DNA of 33,296 nucleotides from Ascoidea tarda (nom. inval.). Lineage: Eukaryota > Ascomycota > Saccharomycetes > Ascoideales > Ascoideaceae. The notes below the pieces were generated by a model that saw only the letters and a program-made list of their open reading frames with translations, made no database searches and was not told the DNA's origin. The translations under genes and the position numbers were made by a program. The stretch's first letter is position 1. Each line of letters begins with the position of its first letter. The stretch is taken from assembly GCA_030560485.1 (NCBI GenBank), contig JAKTTS010000121.1, positions 1 through 33,296 on the forward strand, given 5' to 3'. Positions 9,690 through 19,659 of this stretch are shown one piece after another.

Positions 9690-10353
9690 TGTAAACTTTA
9701 AAATATATATAAAGAAAATATGAAATAAAAACCTGAATAATCTAATTTAGTATGATAATTGTTTTGTATAGAAATAAAACATTTTTCAAAATCCAAACTT
9801 GAAAAAATTTGAAAAATATATCCAATTTATATGGAAAATTTTTAAATAAAGTTAATGTAAATTTAAAAATACAATTAACTAAATAATTGAAAGTAAAATA
9901 AATTTTTAATGATAAAATTGATTTTGAAACAAAAAATGTTATTCTATAAATAAATAGTTAAAAATGAAATGATTATAAATAGAACTTTAATAATAAAAAA
10001 CATAAATATTGAATCTAAAGTTAAACATCTAAAAATCAAACTTTTTATAATCGAATTGTAAAAATAATTAAAGAAAAAAATAAAATATGATAAAGTAAAA
10101 AGCTGGTGGTACCGATAGAATTTTAAGATAATGATATCATCTGTTTTGAAAACCAATGCTATTGAATCTTGATTTGCTTGATAATAGTGTAAAATAATTC
10201 ATATTTAATGTAAATATTAATTTAGATCATTTTTAAAATGATAAGTGAAATAATTGTTTATGTGATTATTTGAAGATGGAAAAAAATTAGATGCTTAAAA
10301 ATAATTGAGGACTAATTAATTTTCAATACAAATATGATTTTCTAACTTCTCCA
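9690..10353 (-). repeat. Family-1 LTR (reverse), 3' LTR of the reverse fragment
   Basis: About 664 bp; minus-strand start TGGAGAAGTTAG, end near TTTACA. Contains AGATGATATCATTA on the minus strand (10130-10143), whose core ATGATATCAT is a perfect palindrome. It directly follows RNase H on the minus strand and abuts the interrupted forward integrase of the neighbouring element on its left side. Confidence 0.75.
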
Positions 10354-12126
10354 CAAATTGCAATATCATTATAATTTGAAATAGAAAATGAATTCAATAA
10401 TTGGACAAGAGTATAAAATGTAGATGTATCAAATAATTTTTTTAAGATGTGATAATATTATTTTTGTTGTTGATATAACTTAATTTGATTAGTTTATTTG
10501 AAACAAGCTTTCCAAAAAAATCAAATTTAATCAGAATATTTTTCGATTGATTATGAGTATATCGATGATATAAAAAAGTTAAAGAAGAATGATTATCACC
10601 AATGAGATTGATGTAGGCAACAGAGCAGTTTGGTTTATTGAAGATGTTTTTGATAAACAAACCATTTTTCACTCATTATTTAAATGAAATATAATTTGCT
10701 TCAGCTGATAAATGCGCAACAACAATTTTATTTTGTGCTAACAATGAAAATAAATTTCCATTAAGCATCGTATAATACTCACTTTAACTTTTTCTGGTAC
10801 TTTTATTTCCTTCCCAGTCACTATCAAAACCAACAGTCAGTTTCTTAGAATTTTGAAGGAAATAATAATTAATTGTAACGTTTTCAATTTCGTCGAGAAG
10901 TCTGAAGTCAGTACGTTTTAGTGCAACATTAACTTCAAATTATTGAATGAATGAATTTTTGTTTTAAAGCCATATTGCAATACTCTATAATCATCTAATA
11001 AATGATGTTTGGTTGAAAAACCTAAATTCACAGTCAAAAGCGTTGATGCAAAAATCACGTCATCGAAAGCAGTACTTGCCATAAATAGCAAGTTACTAAT
11101 AATTGATCAATAGTTGAAGTGTGCTGCAACATTAAATGCTTTTGAATGAAGATCATTTTCAAATCATTTAGGCAAGAATCTTTTCAACTGTCTTAATTTT
11201 TAAGCTTGATGATTTCAATGAATTTTTTTTTAAAAAAGTTTTTAATTACATATTATGGCAATTCAAAATCTGGATAATATTTTTTCCAAAAAATAATTTT
11301 CTATTATCCATATTTTTCATTGTAAACTTTTCCAATAGCATTTGTTTGACCATATTGATGTCTGCATCACAGTTACCAGCATTTAATTTGCCTTAAGCAT
11401 AATTTGATTTCAAAAAAATGCAAATGAAAAATTGATATCAATCCAGTAAACCTTGATATTAGATACAAACTTACATAACCACACTTTTGATTGTATTAAA
11501 TCATATGAGAGAAATCTGTTACAATCCATTAATATCTTTGTTCAATTTTGAAACAGGTTTCTTCCCATTCAATGTATTACCCATTGAGTCAAGAAAAACT
11601 AGATGATCAATATTTCCGTTCAAAAATGCCAGTTCTGCGTCTAATTGACAAAGCGGATATGTTTTCATTACAGAAACAAAAGGTAACAATTTCAATGTAT
11701 CATATTTAATGACAGGAAAATAAAGATCAATCTATTTTTGATCAAATTCTTGTAAAAATATCTTTATAATAAATCTGGCTTTAAAACGTTCATTGCCATT
11801 TGCTTTATGCTTGACGTTGAATACCAGTTTTTTTTTCATAATTTTATCATTAACACAATTCTAGAAGACAACAGTGTACATCGTTGTACAGAAAAAGGAA
11901 AATTTCATTGTCGATTGCTTGTAACCATTAGTTTTCTTGATGACTTTTCAACACATCAATATTTTGATGCTGCAATTTTTTATTTCAGCATCTTGTCATT
12001 TTTTTTTTAGCAAACCTCAAGTAGCTCGAACACTCAATTACATTTGCAGTATTTAGTCATGCCACTTCATAACATTCTTCAACTTGTTTTTTAATTGGTT
12101 TTCTCTCAAAGAGTTGAACTTATTGC
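10354..12126 (-). pseudogene. Family-1 copia RT and RNase H remnant
   Basis: RNase H tail at 10672-10442 is the clearest part (see the reverse fragment entry). Between about 10700 and 11300 the minus strand shows scattered matches to the thumb and RNase H (for example sequence corresponding to the second family-1 copy at 27300-26990). RT start lies at about 11960-11800. The 12000-12126 stretch is the linker. No frame stays open for long. Small plus-strand open frames here are shadows. Confidence 0.65.
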
Positions 12127-12351
12127 TGAAACAATGACCATCATCGCGCATTTTGAGCAGTACTACTGCGCATACGTAGTTTTCGTGACAAAAAGACTCG
12201 TTGATTTGTAGTCTACAAAATATATATTACGCACCTCGCGTTCCAATTTTTTAGTTTATATCTTTAATTTTTTTTCTGATTATTACCAATCACTTTATTA
12301 ACAACACATTTGTTTTTAATTACTGTATTTACTATAATTATTCTTCAACAG
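12127..12351 (+). repeat. Family-3 5' LTR
   Basis: Starts TGAAACAATGACCATCA and ends ATTCTTCAACA, about 225 bp. Aligns with 16622-16882 and with the reverse of 29868-30131: all share the sequence GTAGTCTACAA/GTAGTCTACGA/CAATCTACGAC, a TTTTTTAGTTTATATCTTTAATTTTTTTT-like stretch and the end TTCAACA. The short start and end TG...CA fit copia LTRs. The divergence from the 3' LTR is large, so the insertion is old. Confidence 0.75.
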
Positions 12352-13480
12352 TTTATAAGCTAAATCCCGGGTGTTCGCAGCCATAAGTCAAAAGAGATGC
12401 ACGATGCTGCCAATTTTACTATTTGGGTCTAGGGTTTTAATCGTGAACCTGCTCATTATGGTGTCATATGTTAACAATAGATTAAATCTAGTGTTGCCTA
12501 ATGTGATGATAAGGAATCTTAGAAAGTTACTATTGTGTTGGATTCCATTTGCCATGCGTTAGTTACTGAAGAGCTGATTTCTCCAGTGTCGAAGGAAGTC
12601 AAATAATATGGTTAGTACGGTCGTCAGGTAATAGTAAAACTGAGAACCCGCTATGAGTATATTGTAGCTGAAGCAGCTATTTTTTTGGTTCGGTCTTTAA
12701 CAACTGGTCAATGGCAAAAGCGGATTAGATCCAAAAAAAATTTCAAACAAGGTTTTCGAGAGACTTTAAACGATGTATTGCAACCAATACAAATGATCAG
12801 GCCACTGCCTGGTTTTAATCAGTTTCAATTTCTCATAACAATTATAAAAAAAAAATTTTAAATTAATTTGATGAACCTGGCAGGATGACATTTTCGGATC
12901 TAAAAGTGTTGGCCAATCATCCTGGTGATGATTTGTTTGGTTCTTGAAAACCATCAACGACAATGATTGCTTTTGCTGTTTCGGGACTCGATGCTGATGG
13001 TGGCAAAAATGGATAAAAAAAAACCCCATTTTGGTCATGATGCAAATGTCGGGAATGTAGTTATTTGGCTTCTGACTTTATGGCAACTAAGCCGGTGACT
13101 GATAAAAAATCTAATGGTCTATTTGAAAGTTTTTGCATGACATGGTCCATGAGTGCTAATAAGACGCTTGTTTTTAATTTTTCAAAGATTTATTTTGATC
13201 TCAGTGTATCTCAACATATCTGTATTAACAAAACTTGATTTGCTGGCTGTAATTCAATAGTGAGGCAAATCACTTGCTTTATAAATTTTAAAGTTGATGT
13301 CAAGGTTATTTGTACTGTCTAACTTTAAAATTGGTTGAAGCTACAAAATGTGTTATTTGCCCAGATTGATGCAAAATTAATTTCCATTTTTTCAGCTATT
13401 GATCATGGTGCTAGGCTTACATTTGTTGACATTGAAATTTATGTATGCAAAAATTTGGTTTATCGAAAAGTTTTAAATGG
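12352..13480 (+). pseudogene. Family-3 copia gag and protease remnant
   Basis: Gag is recognised by position and by scraps such as NFTIWV and, further on, AAIFLVRSLTTGQWQKRIRSKK. About 13041-13095 (KCRECSYLASDFMATKP) may be the zinc-knuckle area. About 13400-13490 reads GARLTFVDIEIYVCKNLVYRKVLNGLSKC, which fits the end of copia PR (V-D-V-L-Y-V-P-x-L-x-x-N-L-L-S-V). A 90-codon antisense frame at 12766-13038 is a shadow. Broken. Confidence 0.55.
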
Positions 13481-14385
13481 TCTTTCTAAATGTTGCTTTA
13501 AAATTTAAAATAATGTCTTTGCTGTTGTGTCTTCATTTGAAAAGCCTTGTCATTCCGGTAGACCTGCCGTAATCAAAATTGCAAAGCACAATGATGTCAA
13601 AATGGATATTTCTCCAAACTGTGTCGTCCGATACATATCTAAGACAAAAAAAATTATCAATAAAACATTGAATAAATGTTTAAATCAAATATTACAACTG
13701 GTTTATGTTGAATTTGTTGGTGTTTTACCTTTGGCTATTGTTGGAAAAACCAGATATTATATTATTTTTGTTGATCATCATTCACCTTTTATTTTACTGA
13801 TTTTTATGGTTGATAAATAGTTACTTGTTAAAAGACACATATATCAACCGTAGCATTTTATAAATTCATTGGTCAATGAGTTAATTACGATAAAATCAGA
13901 TAATTAATTTTTTACCAAAATGTTTAGTGAGTTTGTTGTTGATGAAAAATTCATGCATGAAATGCGGTCTTATATGAGTCTCATCAAAATGGTTTTGCTG
14001 AGCGACGTAAAACCCCATCAATTCAAAAGCAAGTATTTTTTTGCTAAAAGAAAATGCTCTTGATGGTCCATTGAATTAGGCTGTTAAATATAGTTTTTAC
14101 TTGATCAAATTAAATTTCTGAAAATAGCCACTGTCAGTAAGTTCACCATACAAATGTTTTGTTTGAAATTCAGTTGGTGTCAAATATTTTTGACTATATC
14201 GATGCGCTGCTTATGCAATGGTTTCACTTGCCTTGAGTTTAGACAAATTAGCTGATACGGATGTGTTGTGTTGTTTAGTCGGTTATAAAAAACAACAAAA
14301 TATTTATAAAGTCTACAATCACAGCAATGCAAAACCAGTGGTAATTTTTGAATGCCGCTGTAATTAAACAATATTTTTATTCAAA
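13480..14385 (+). pseudogene. Family-3 copia integrase remnant
   Basis: In order: the Zn-binding side with CHSGRPAVIKI and SPNCVV (about 13547-13625), the core opening VEFVGVLPLAIVGKTRYYIIFVDHHSPF (about 13707-13790; copia pattern G-P-x-x-V-x-x-x-G-x-x-Y-x-x-x-F-I-D-D-x-S-R), HQNGFAERR (about 13983; copia P-Q-Q-N-G-x-A-E-R-K), and CLVGYKKQQNIYKVYN (about 14273-14325; copia F-V-G-Y-x-x-x-x-K-x-Y-R-V). The order and spacing are those of a normal copia IN. Inserts the cDNA. Broken. Confidence 0.75.
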
Positions 14386-14389
14386 GAAA

Positions 14390-14905
14390 ACCTGTCAACT
14401 TCTGCTGGTGTTATAAGTGCTCTTGCATTTGAAATAAGTCCAGTCCCGTGTATGAATATAAAGAAAAAATAGATTGTGTTCGATACTAATAAAACAATTA
14501 CGTCCATTGATGAAAATAATGATACTACAATAATATCTATTATTGATTTTTGATCAGATAGCGAAGATGAAAATGCTAAATTTGTAGATGGAAATATCAT
14601 TTCTGATCCAGATGATACTCTAAAGTCTGATGAAGCTACAAAATTTGAAATGGTTATTGAAAAAAATCCATTTGTGAACGAGGTCTCAGACGGGTTTTCT
14701 CTCACTGATAAAATGAAGATAATTGACTAATAAATATCAAAAAAAAAAAACAATAAAAATGTCCACGATGAAAATAACACTTTTGACAAGATTGCCAAAA
14801 GCTCTACCAATGAGGGAAAAAAAATGAGTAAACCTTAGTCGGTTAGGTTATGTTTGTTGACTCAGTTTACTGCTGCTACTACTCAACAACAAAATATTGC
14901 TGCCC
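14390..14905 (+). pseudogene. Family-3 acidic linker between IN and RT
   Basis: The plus-strand frame reads SIDENNDTTIISIIDF, SDSEDENAKFVDGNIISDPDD and TLKSDEATKFEMVIEKNPF, rich in Asp, Glu and Ser. Copia elements usually have such a fast-changing, charged linker between IN and RT. The 113-codon antisense frame at 14364-14705 is Ser-rich because it mirrors this stretch and is not a gene. The same linker lies in the reverse copy near 31800-32300. Confidence 0.6.
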
Positions 14906-15880
14906 CACAATAAAGAGCAACCAATTTTATAGAACTACCCGCATCACGGAAAACAAAATTATATGCTGGAAGACTTTTTTTCAGGAAAAAGCGCTGTTGG
15001 TTACCGCTGGGGTTTTAATATGAATAATCGTTTTATGGATAAATTTAAACAAAGTCGATTAGGTTTTCAAAAATATAATCAAATTTTATGTAATGACTTT
15101 AAAAAAGCATTTGGTGTAGTTATTAGACCTGAAAGTGTCAAAATGCTTCATGCTGTTGTAGATTCCAAAATGAAAACTGTTTATCAAGTCGATATTAGTA
15201 CTGATTTTTTCCATCGTGAGATTGGAAAAAAAGTCTATATAAAATAACAGCTTTATTTCGCCGGTTCTGCTGAATTATTCAAACTTCAAAAATCGCATTA
15301 ATTAATTGATGTGGTAAAAGATTTTTTTTTGTTTCCTGGTAAAATAAAATGGTTAATGTTATATCTTTCGTTAAATGTAAAACCTTCATGCCAAAACCAA
15401 AAATATTTAGTTTTAGCCATAAAAGAAAACAAATGTTTCATGGGATTGAATGTTAATGATTTCATCATTGCTGGTGCTTGTGACAATGAAACTGCTACAG
15501 TCAAACATGATTTTGATTTCCAGCTTTAAATAGACGAATTAAGACCAACTCTGGCCAAGGTTTTTAGATTTGATATTGTTTAATCTATCGATAAAATTAG
15601 TGGTTTCATGAGAAAAAATTTTAGGGAAATGGTCATCAATTTAAAAATAAATGAATCTCATGAATACTCAACTAGACCGGTGGTTAGTTCTTATAAGCTT
15701 TTAGTTCCTGCGCATTTAAAAGAACAATTTTAAAACAATGAATCACTTTATCGGTCTATCATGTTTATTTTTTTTTTTGCTAGCAATTGTTTAGGCCAGG
15801 ATACTGATTTTGATGCTGGATTGTTGAGTCGCTATCGTCAAAAACGTTCAAAGTGCCATTTAACGACCGCGAATGATTGC
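14906..15880 (+). pseudogene. Family-3 copia reverse transcriptase remnant
   Basis: At 14963-15247: LCNDFKKAFGVVIRPESVKM and VVDSKMKTVYQVDISTDFFHREIGKKVYIKQ, matching copia P-V-x-x-x-x-S-I-R-x-L-L-A...H-Q-M-D-V-x-T-A-F-L-N-G-x-L-x-E-x-I-Y-M-x-Q. At 15311-15529: KYLVLAIKENKCFMGLNVNDFIIAG, the catalytic region (copia L-Y-V-D-D-I-I-I-A-G). At about 15745-15845: YRSIMFIFFFASNCLGQDTDFDAGLLSRYRQKR, the copia thumb (Y-x-x-x-I-G-x-L-L-Y-L...T-R-P-D-I...L-S-R-Y). Broken. Confidence 0.8.
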
Positions 15881-15899
15881 TAAGTAATTGAAAAAAAAT

Positions 15900-16420
15900 G
15901 AGATGTCTATTTTTATCAAAACGCTGCCACTGATCATCTTGTTTAATTCAGGCAACCAAATTTGTTCTGATGATTTGGCTGAAAAAAAATCTGTTGGCGA
16001 TTATATGTTTCTTATCAATATTTTGCCTGTCAGATGTTGATCCAACAAACAGATGTTGGTGTGATTACTAAGTACTAAAAAAAGACGATATTGCTTTTAC
16101 TAAAGCTACAAATGAAGTGCTTTTCATAAATTTAGTGCTGAAATATTTTCGTGTTTTGACGGTTAAACCATAATTTATTGTGACAACAACTTCTTTGTTA
16201 GTTTATCAAAAAATCTTACAAATGTTAAAAATTTCGAACAGATTTTAATCCGCTATTACTTTATTAGAGAACATGGTCATGATTCTTTTGAATTGGCAAG
16301 AGTTGATAACGCTTTCAGTTTAGCTGACATGTTGACAAAGTCTTTACCAATCCTTACGTTTACCAAATTATTAAAATTGTCTCAAATGTGAGTAGTATAT
16401 GACGCAAAAAATGTTACTCC
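15900..16420 (+). pseudogene. Family-3 copia RNase H remnant
   Basis: About 15950-16030 carries DDLAEKKSVGDYMFLINILP (copia D-x-A-x-x-x-x-x-R-K-S-x-S-G-Y-x-F-x-L), and 16255-16395 carries IRYYFIREHGHDSFELARVD, then FSLADMLTKSLPILTFTKLLKLSQM. The latter is the classic copia C-terminus (N-x-A-D-x-x-T-K-P-L). The reverse copy has the equivalent KVNTADNLAEFLTKSLP at about 30450-30400. Broken. Confidence 0.8.
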
Positions 16421-16621
16421 ATTTTTTTTGTCATACACTGTTTTGACATAATTTTTGTTCTACAGTAGTTGTTTGGTTTGTTCCTATTTTTACTTTATTG
16501 ATTTATTTATAGTTAGTATTCTCACATAGCCTTGCAGCTAATTTGTTTTTTAGTTGTCCAGACAAAAAAATCAGAAGATTATCAGTGGCTCTTGCGCTTG
16601 AGAAGCGGGTCTGGTATATTA
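16421..16621 (+). other. Region between RNase H and 3' LTR of family 3
   Basis: Non-coding. It includes the purine-rich and T-rich sequence usual before a 3' LTR. A stretch near 16585-16625 (CTCTTGCGCTTGAGAAG...GGTCTGGTATATT) matches 30131-30165 read in reverse next to the other family-3 LTR (CTTTTGCGCCTGTGGAG...GATCGGGTATATT), which helps fix the LTR start. No gene. Confidence 0.5.
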
Positions 16622-16882
16622 TGCGGAATGATGCATAGGGTCAACGATTACATGTGGCGATTGAGACGTGAATTATTATAAACAACTTTGACATCCAACA
16701 CTCCTTGTGCATCTTTTCCTTAGTAAAAGGACACATTTTATTGTAGTCTACGACGTATATATAGCCATCCGGCCCCAATTTTTTAATTTTTATCTTTATT
16801 TTTTTTTTCACGTGGTGATTACTATTTTTCTGTCAATACTTTACTTGTCAATTATTGTATTCAATATAAACCATCTTCAACA
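16622..16882 (+). repeat. Family-3 3' LTR
   Basis: Starts TGCGGAATGATGCATA and ends CATCTTCAACA, about 261 bp. It pairs with the 5' LTR at 12127-12351 (same end TTCAACA, same GTAGTCTAC block) and with the reversed LTR at 29868-30131. Family-2 RNase H sequence starts immediately after it. Confidence 0.75.
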
Positions 16883-17597
16883 TTGATGAAGCAGAATGAA
16901 TTGAAACCAGAGATTATTCAGAGCAACAAAGAATTAATCTTACTGTTTTTGCCAACCAAAAATCTGCAACTGGCTTCGAATCAGGAAAAAGTGAAAATGG
17001 ATTGTTTACATTGTACAATGGTAATTAAGGTTCTTGGTCATCAAAAACTCAACTGTCAGTGTCCTTAATATCAACAGCAGCAAAATACATTAGATTAACA
17101 GAAGCCAGTAAAATTGTCATTTTTATCACAACAATTTTCAAAGAGTTAAACCCCTCATAAAACTATATCAATTTTCTTGATGAAAATTTATCTTTCTTGA
17201 CATTTTGGGCCTTTCAATACAATCACAATCAATTAAAACAGATAGATATCAGGTATAATTATATAAAACATTTATTTGAATAAATATTGATCAAAACTCA
17301 CTATATCAATTCCAAAAGCAATAGTTCTGAAATACATAGCAAAATTTTAGACTCATCGTCATTTAATAAAGTTCCTAAAATTTTCAAACAATGGTTTTTC
17401 AACTTCAAATTTTAATTTCAACAAATTAACAATTAGAAAAGGTGTAAAAAATATTAAATAATCTCAATGTTATTTTTTTTTAATTCAATTAATTCAAACC
17501 CATTTATTATTTATTTCGGACTTTTTAAATCACTGCATTTTTATTTTAACCTTTACTGAATTTTGTTACAACAACTAGCAGATTGGATAAATAAATA
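16883..17597 (+). pseudogene. Family-2 copia RNase H remnant, probably the far end of element A
   Basis: About 16975-17100 follows the RNase H pattern with NGLFTLYNGN, SWSSKTQLSVSLISTAAKYIRLTEASK (copia S-W-x-S-K-x-Q-x-x-V-A-L-S-S-x-E-A-E-Y-x-A-L-x-E-A). About 17205-17400 carries the tail FQYNHNQLKQIDIRYNYIKHLFE and KTHYINSKSNSSEIHSKIL, matching copy B at 23600-23760. LTR 17598 follows at the expected distance. Element A is cut in RT at 4484 and has no other 3' end on this strand, so this piece is its likely continuation across about 12 kb of insertions; part of the RT is missing. Broken. Confidence 0.7.
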
Positions 17598-18183
17598 TGA
17601 GAAATATTAATTAATGACAATTTAATATTTTTTTTCATTCAACCACTTCAATTACATTTTTTATATATTTCTAAGGTTTAAAAAAAATTCCTATAATTAT
17701 TTGAAGTTTTATTATATTTATTTACAATTACTTGAAAATTAGTCAATAAGCCGCATTTTGTGCGGTTATCAGAACAGCATTTTATGGGGACTGCTAAACC
17801 CCCATGTTAATCACATCATTCCAATTTTATCTAGTGGTACAACTACAACTATTATCAATCAAGGAATCACCATCGAAATATTAATAAATGGTGATTCACA
17901 AATAACTAAAACAATGCCTCACTTCATCTACACATTTTTAGATTTTCTGTAATTTTGAGGGCTCTGTATTGTTTCTCAAACAATATGAAGAAATATCAAA
18001 TTTTTGTGTTTTTTCTACATAATTCATATATTGATTAAATTAAAAAATATTGATATTATTAACTTAAAAATACCAATCAATCGTAAAATTCAACTAATCT
18101 AGTTAATTAATGACTTTACGTACTACTAAATACTTTCTGATTGTTTCAAATTGGTAATGAATCAATCTCCTAAGACTTTTACA
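17598..18183 (+). repeat. Family-2 LTR shared by elements A and B
   Basis: Starts TGAGAAATATTAATTAATGA and ends ACTTTTACA, about 586 bp. It has the clean hairpin CCGCA-TTTTG-TGCGG at 17751-17765 and the conserved block ATGTTAATCACATCATT at 17804-17820. RNase H of element A precedes it and the leader of element B follows it (TTCAGCAATGTTTCATTTCAG near 18203-18222, like 1050-1115 after the first LTR), so a single LTR serves both. Confidence 0.75.
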
Positions 18184-18316
18184 AGTTTTTAATTCTTCAC
18201 ATTCAGCAATGTTTCATTTCAGTTCTTCATGGGACAAGAGGCACGATTGTTATGAAGAATGTATGTTTTAAAATCATGCTGCTAAACTCACCCAATATAC
18301 TGGTCGCACTTTTTGA

Positions 18317-18971
18317 TGTGAATTTTTTGGTTTATATTGATTAAAAGAAAAATATCTGATTGATTATTCGGAAATCAATATATAAATTATCTTCTATCAA
18401 AATTGATCATTGAATAAAATTTATTAAGAAAATATTGAAAATATTTAACCAATTTTTATTCAAATTTTTTTAATAAAGTTAATGACATTTTAAAATTACA
18501 AAATCCAAATTATTTAAAAATGCAACGAAATTTAAATAATAAAATAAAATTTTGTTACTTAAAATTTTTTTCAGTAAATCAATATTTAAAAATAAAACAG
18601 TTATGAAAAAATTCTAATAAGAAAAAGTTTATGAATATGATCTAAATTTAGATTTTGAAAATAGAGGTTTTTACACTAAAATTTTAAATATATCTCAAAA
18701 AAAAATAAAAACCAGATGAAGTCTAAAAATTGTAATAAACTTAATAATTTAAGTTAATGATATCATCCGGTTTAAAATAAAATATAATTAAATCACAATG
18801 TCATTAATAGTATTGAATTATGATTGAAGTTTAATGTAAATGTTAAGTTGATTCATTATTAAAACAATAAACTAAATAATTGTTTAATTGATTATTATTA
18901 AATATAAGATAGCTAGTCGCTTTGGAGAGATTGGGAATTCATAAATTTTTAATATATATATAATTTTCTCA
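18317..18971 (-). repeat. Solo family-1 LTR (reverse) in the start of element B gag
   Basis: About 655 bp; minus-strand start TGAGAAAATTAT, end AATTCACA. Carries the motif GGATGATATCATTA on the minus strand (18755-18768). On both sides lies family-2 leader/gag sequence (CTAAACTCACCCAATATACTGGTC before, AATGGCCGC after) which is continuous in element A at about 1128-1165. No family-1 coding sequence accompanies it, so it is a solo LTR. No clear target-site duplication. Confidence 0.75.
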
Positions 18972-19640
18972 AATGGCCGCTAATCAAAAGCCGGTATGTC
19001 AATCCTTTATCAAATTACATTGATACTGAGTAATTGAGAAATGATTTTTTTAAAGATGCCACTGATGCTGACAGAATTCATCGTTGACTGGTGGTACTGT
19101 TGAAGAGTAAATTGTTGCCGTGTTCTTTTTAAATTTTTTTAAAAAATGTGATAAAAAAAATGTCGTTCAAATGATATTCAGAATAAAATGAAAGTTCTGC
19201 AATTAAACAATTTTTGATAAAATCAAAATATTAATGTCTGTTATCAATTCAAAAATGTTGAGTTTAAATGACAAACTGTTTAAAAAAAAAGTTACATTAT
19301 CACCTGCGTTCTTTGACGGTTTCAAATCAATTGGTTTTCATATTGCGTTGTTGAAATTGAAACTTAGAAAAGTTGCTAAATACTTCAGAACAAATAGTCT
19401 AACTATTAAGTCTACTGAAATCATTTCTAATTTTGTACGTTTTCAATTAATGATATTTTCAGAGATATTAATGAGTTGAAATCAGAAAGATTGGTTGTCG
19501 ATAAAGCAAAGAAAGTAAAAATCAATTCTACTGGTGACCATCCATGATTGGAATTATCTAAAATCAAGTAATTCAATTGCAATTTATTGAGTCATTTCAG
19601 CAAAACATGCAAGAAACAAATAGAACAAGTATAGTTTATT
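18972..19640 (+). pseudogene. Decayed copia gag of element B, family 2
   Basis: Matches element A gag: around 18995-19080 sequence corresponds to NYIDANKF...DATDADRIH, and at 19234-19479 a frame reads MLSLNDKLFKKKVTLSPAFFDGFKSIGFHIALLKLKLRKVAKYF, the counterpart of 1909-2040. About 19575-19612 (CNLLSHFSKTC) is a zinc-knuckle remnant. Broken. Confidence 0.65.
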
Positions 19641-19659
19641 TTATCATGAAAAAGACGAA

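Larger units (their letters stand above)
9690..12126 (-). mobile_element. Family-1 copia fragment, reverse strand (RT, RNase H, 3' LTR)
   Basis: Reading leftward: RT start about 11990-11790, RT and connection to about 10700, RNase H tail to about 10354, then LTR 10353-9690. RT start shows WLQAIDNEI (about 11960), and the tail shows IGDNHSSLTFLYHRYTHNQSKNILIKFDFFGKLVSNKLIKLSYIN (10672-10442), matching the copia RNase H end D-N-x-S...H-x-R-S-K-H-I-x-I...I-x-L-x-Y-I. The gag-PR-IN half is absent on this strand. Its RT start is interrupted at 12127 by a family-3 element. Many breaks. Confidence 0.75.
12127..16882 (+). mobile_element. Family-3 Ty1/copia element with both LTRs
   Basis: LTRs at 12127-12351 and 16622-16882 bound an internal region with gag (about 12380-13090), PR (about 13100-13480), GAG-pre-integrase and IN (about 13480-14380), acidic linker (about 14390-14900), RT (about 14910-15880) and RNase H (about 15900-16400). 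Length 4.76 kb is normal for a copia element, and no large insertion is seen inside it. A second copy lies reversed at 29868-33296. It is less AT-rich than its surroundings. It appears to sit inside the reverse family-1 pol on its left, while family-2 RNase H lies on its right. No clean target-site duplication found. Structurally complete but broken many times (well over ten). Confidence 0.85.

Noticed and set aside
9944-10156. Antisense 70-codon frame, very hydrophobic (Phe/Ile/Leu)
   Set aside because: Falls in a family-1 LTR. AT-rich sequence gives Phe/Ile/Leu-rich frames that look like membrane segments by chance.
12766-13038. 90-codon antisense open frame, rich in His, Gln, Lys
   Set aside because: Lies over family-3 gag on the opposite strand and resembles nothing known.
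14364-14705. 113-codon antisense open frame, Ser- and hydrophobic-rich
   Set aside because: It mirrors the acidic copia linker on the plus strand. The same mirrored frame appears in the other family-3 copy in the corresponding place (32131-32340).
16999-17067. CCHC-like zinc knuckle (DCLHCTMVIKVLGHQKLNCQCP) in the open frame 16883-17068
   Set aside because: Another frame of the same bases follows the copia RNase H pattern (SWSSKTQLSVSLIS), continuing into a clear RNase H tail. The Cys/His spacing is also not that of a zinc knuckle.
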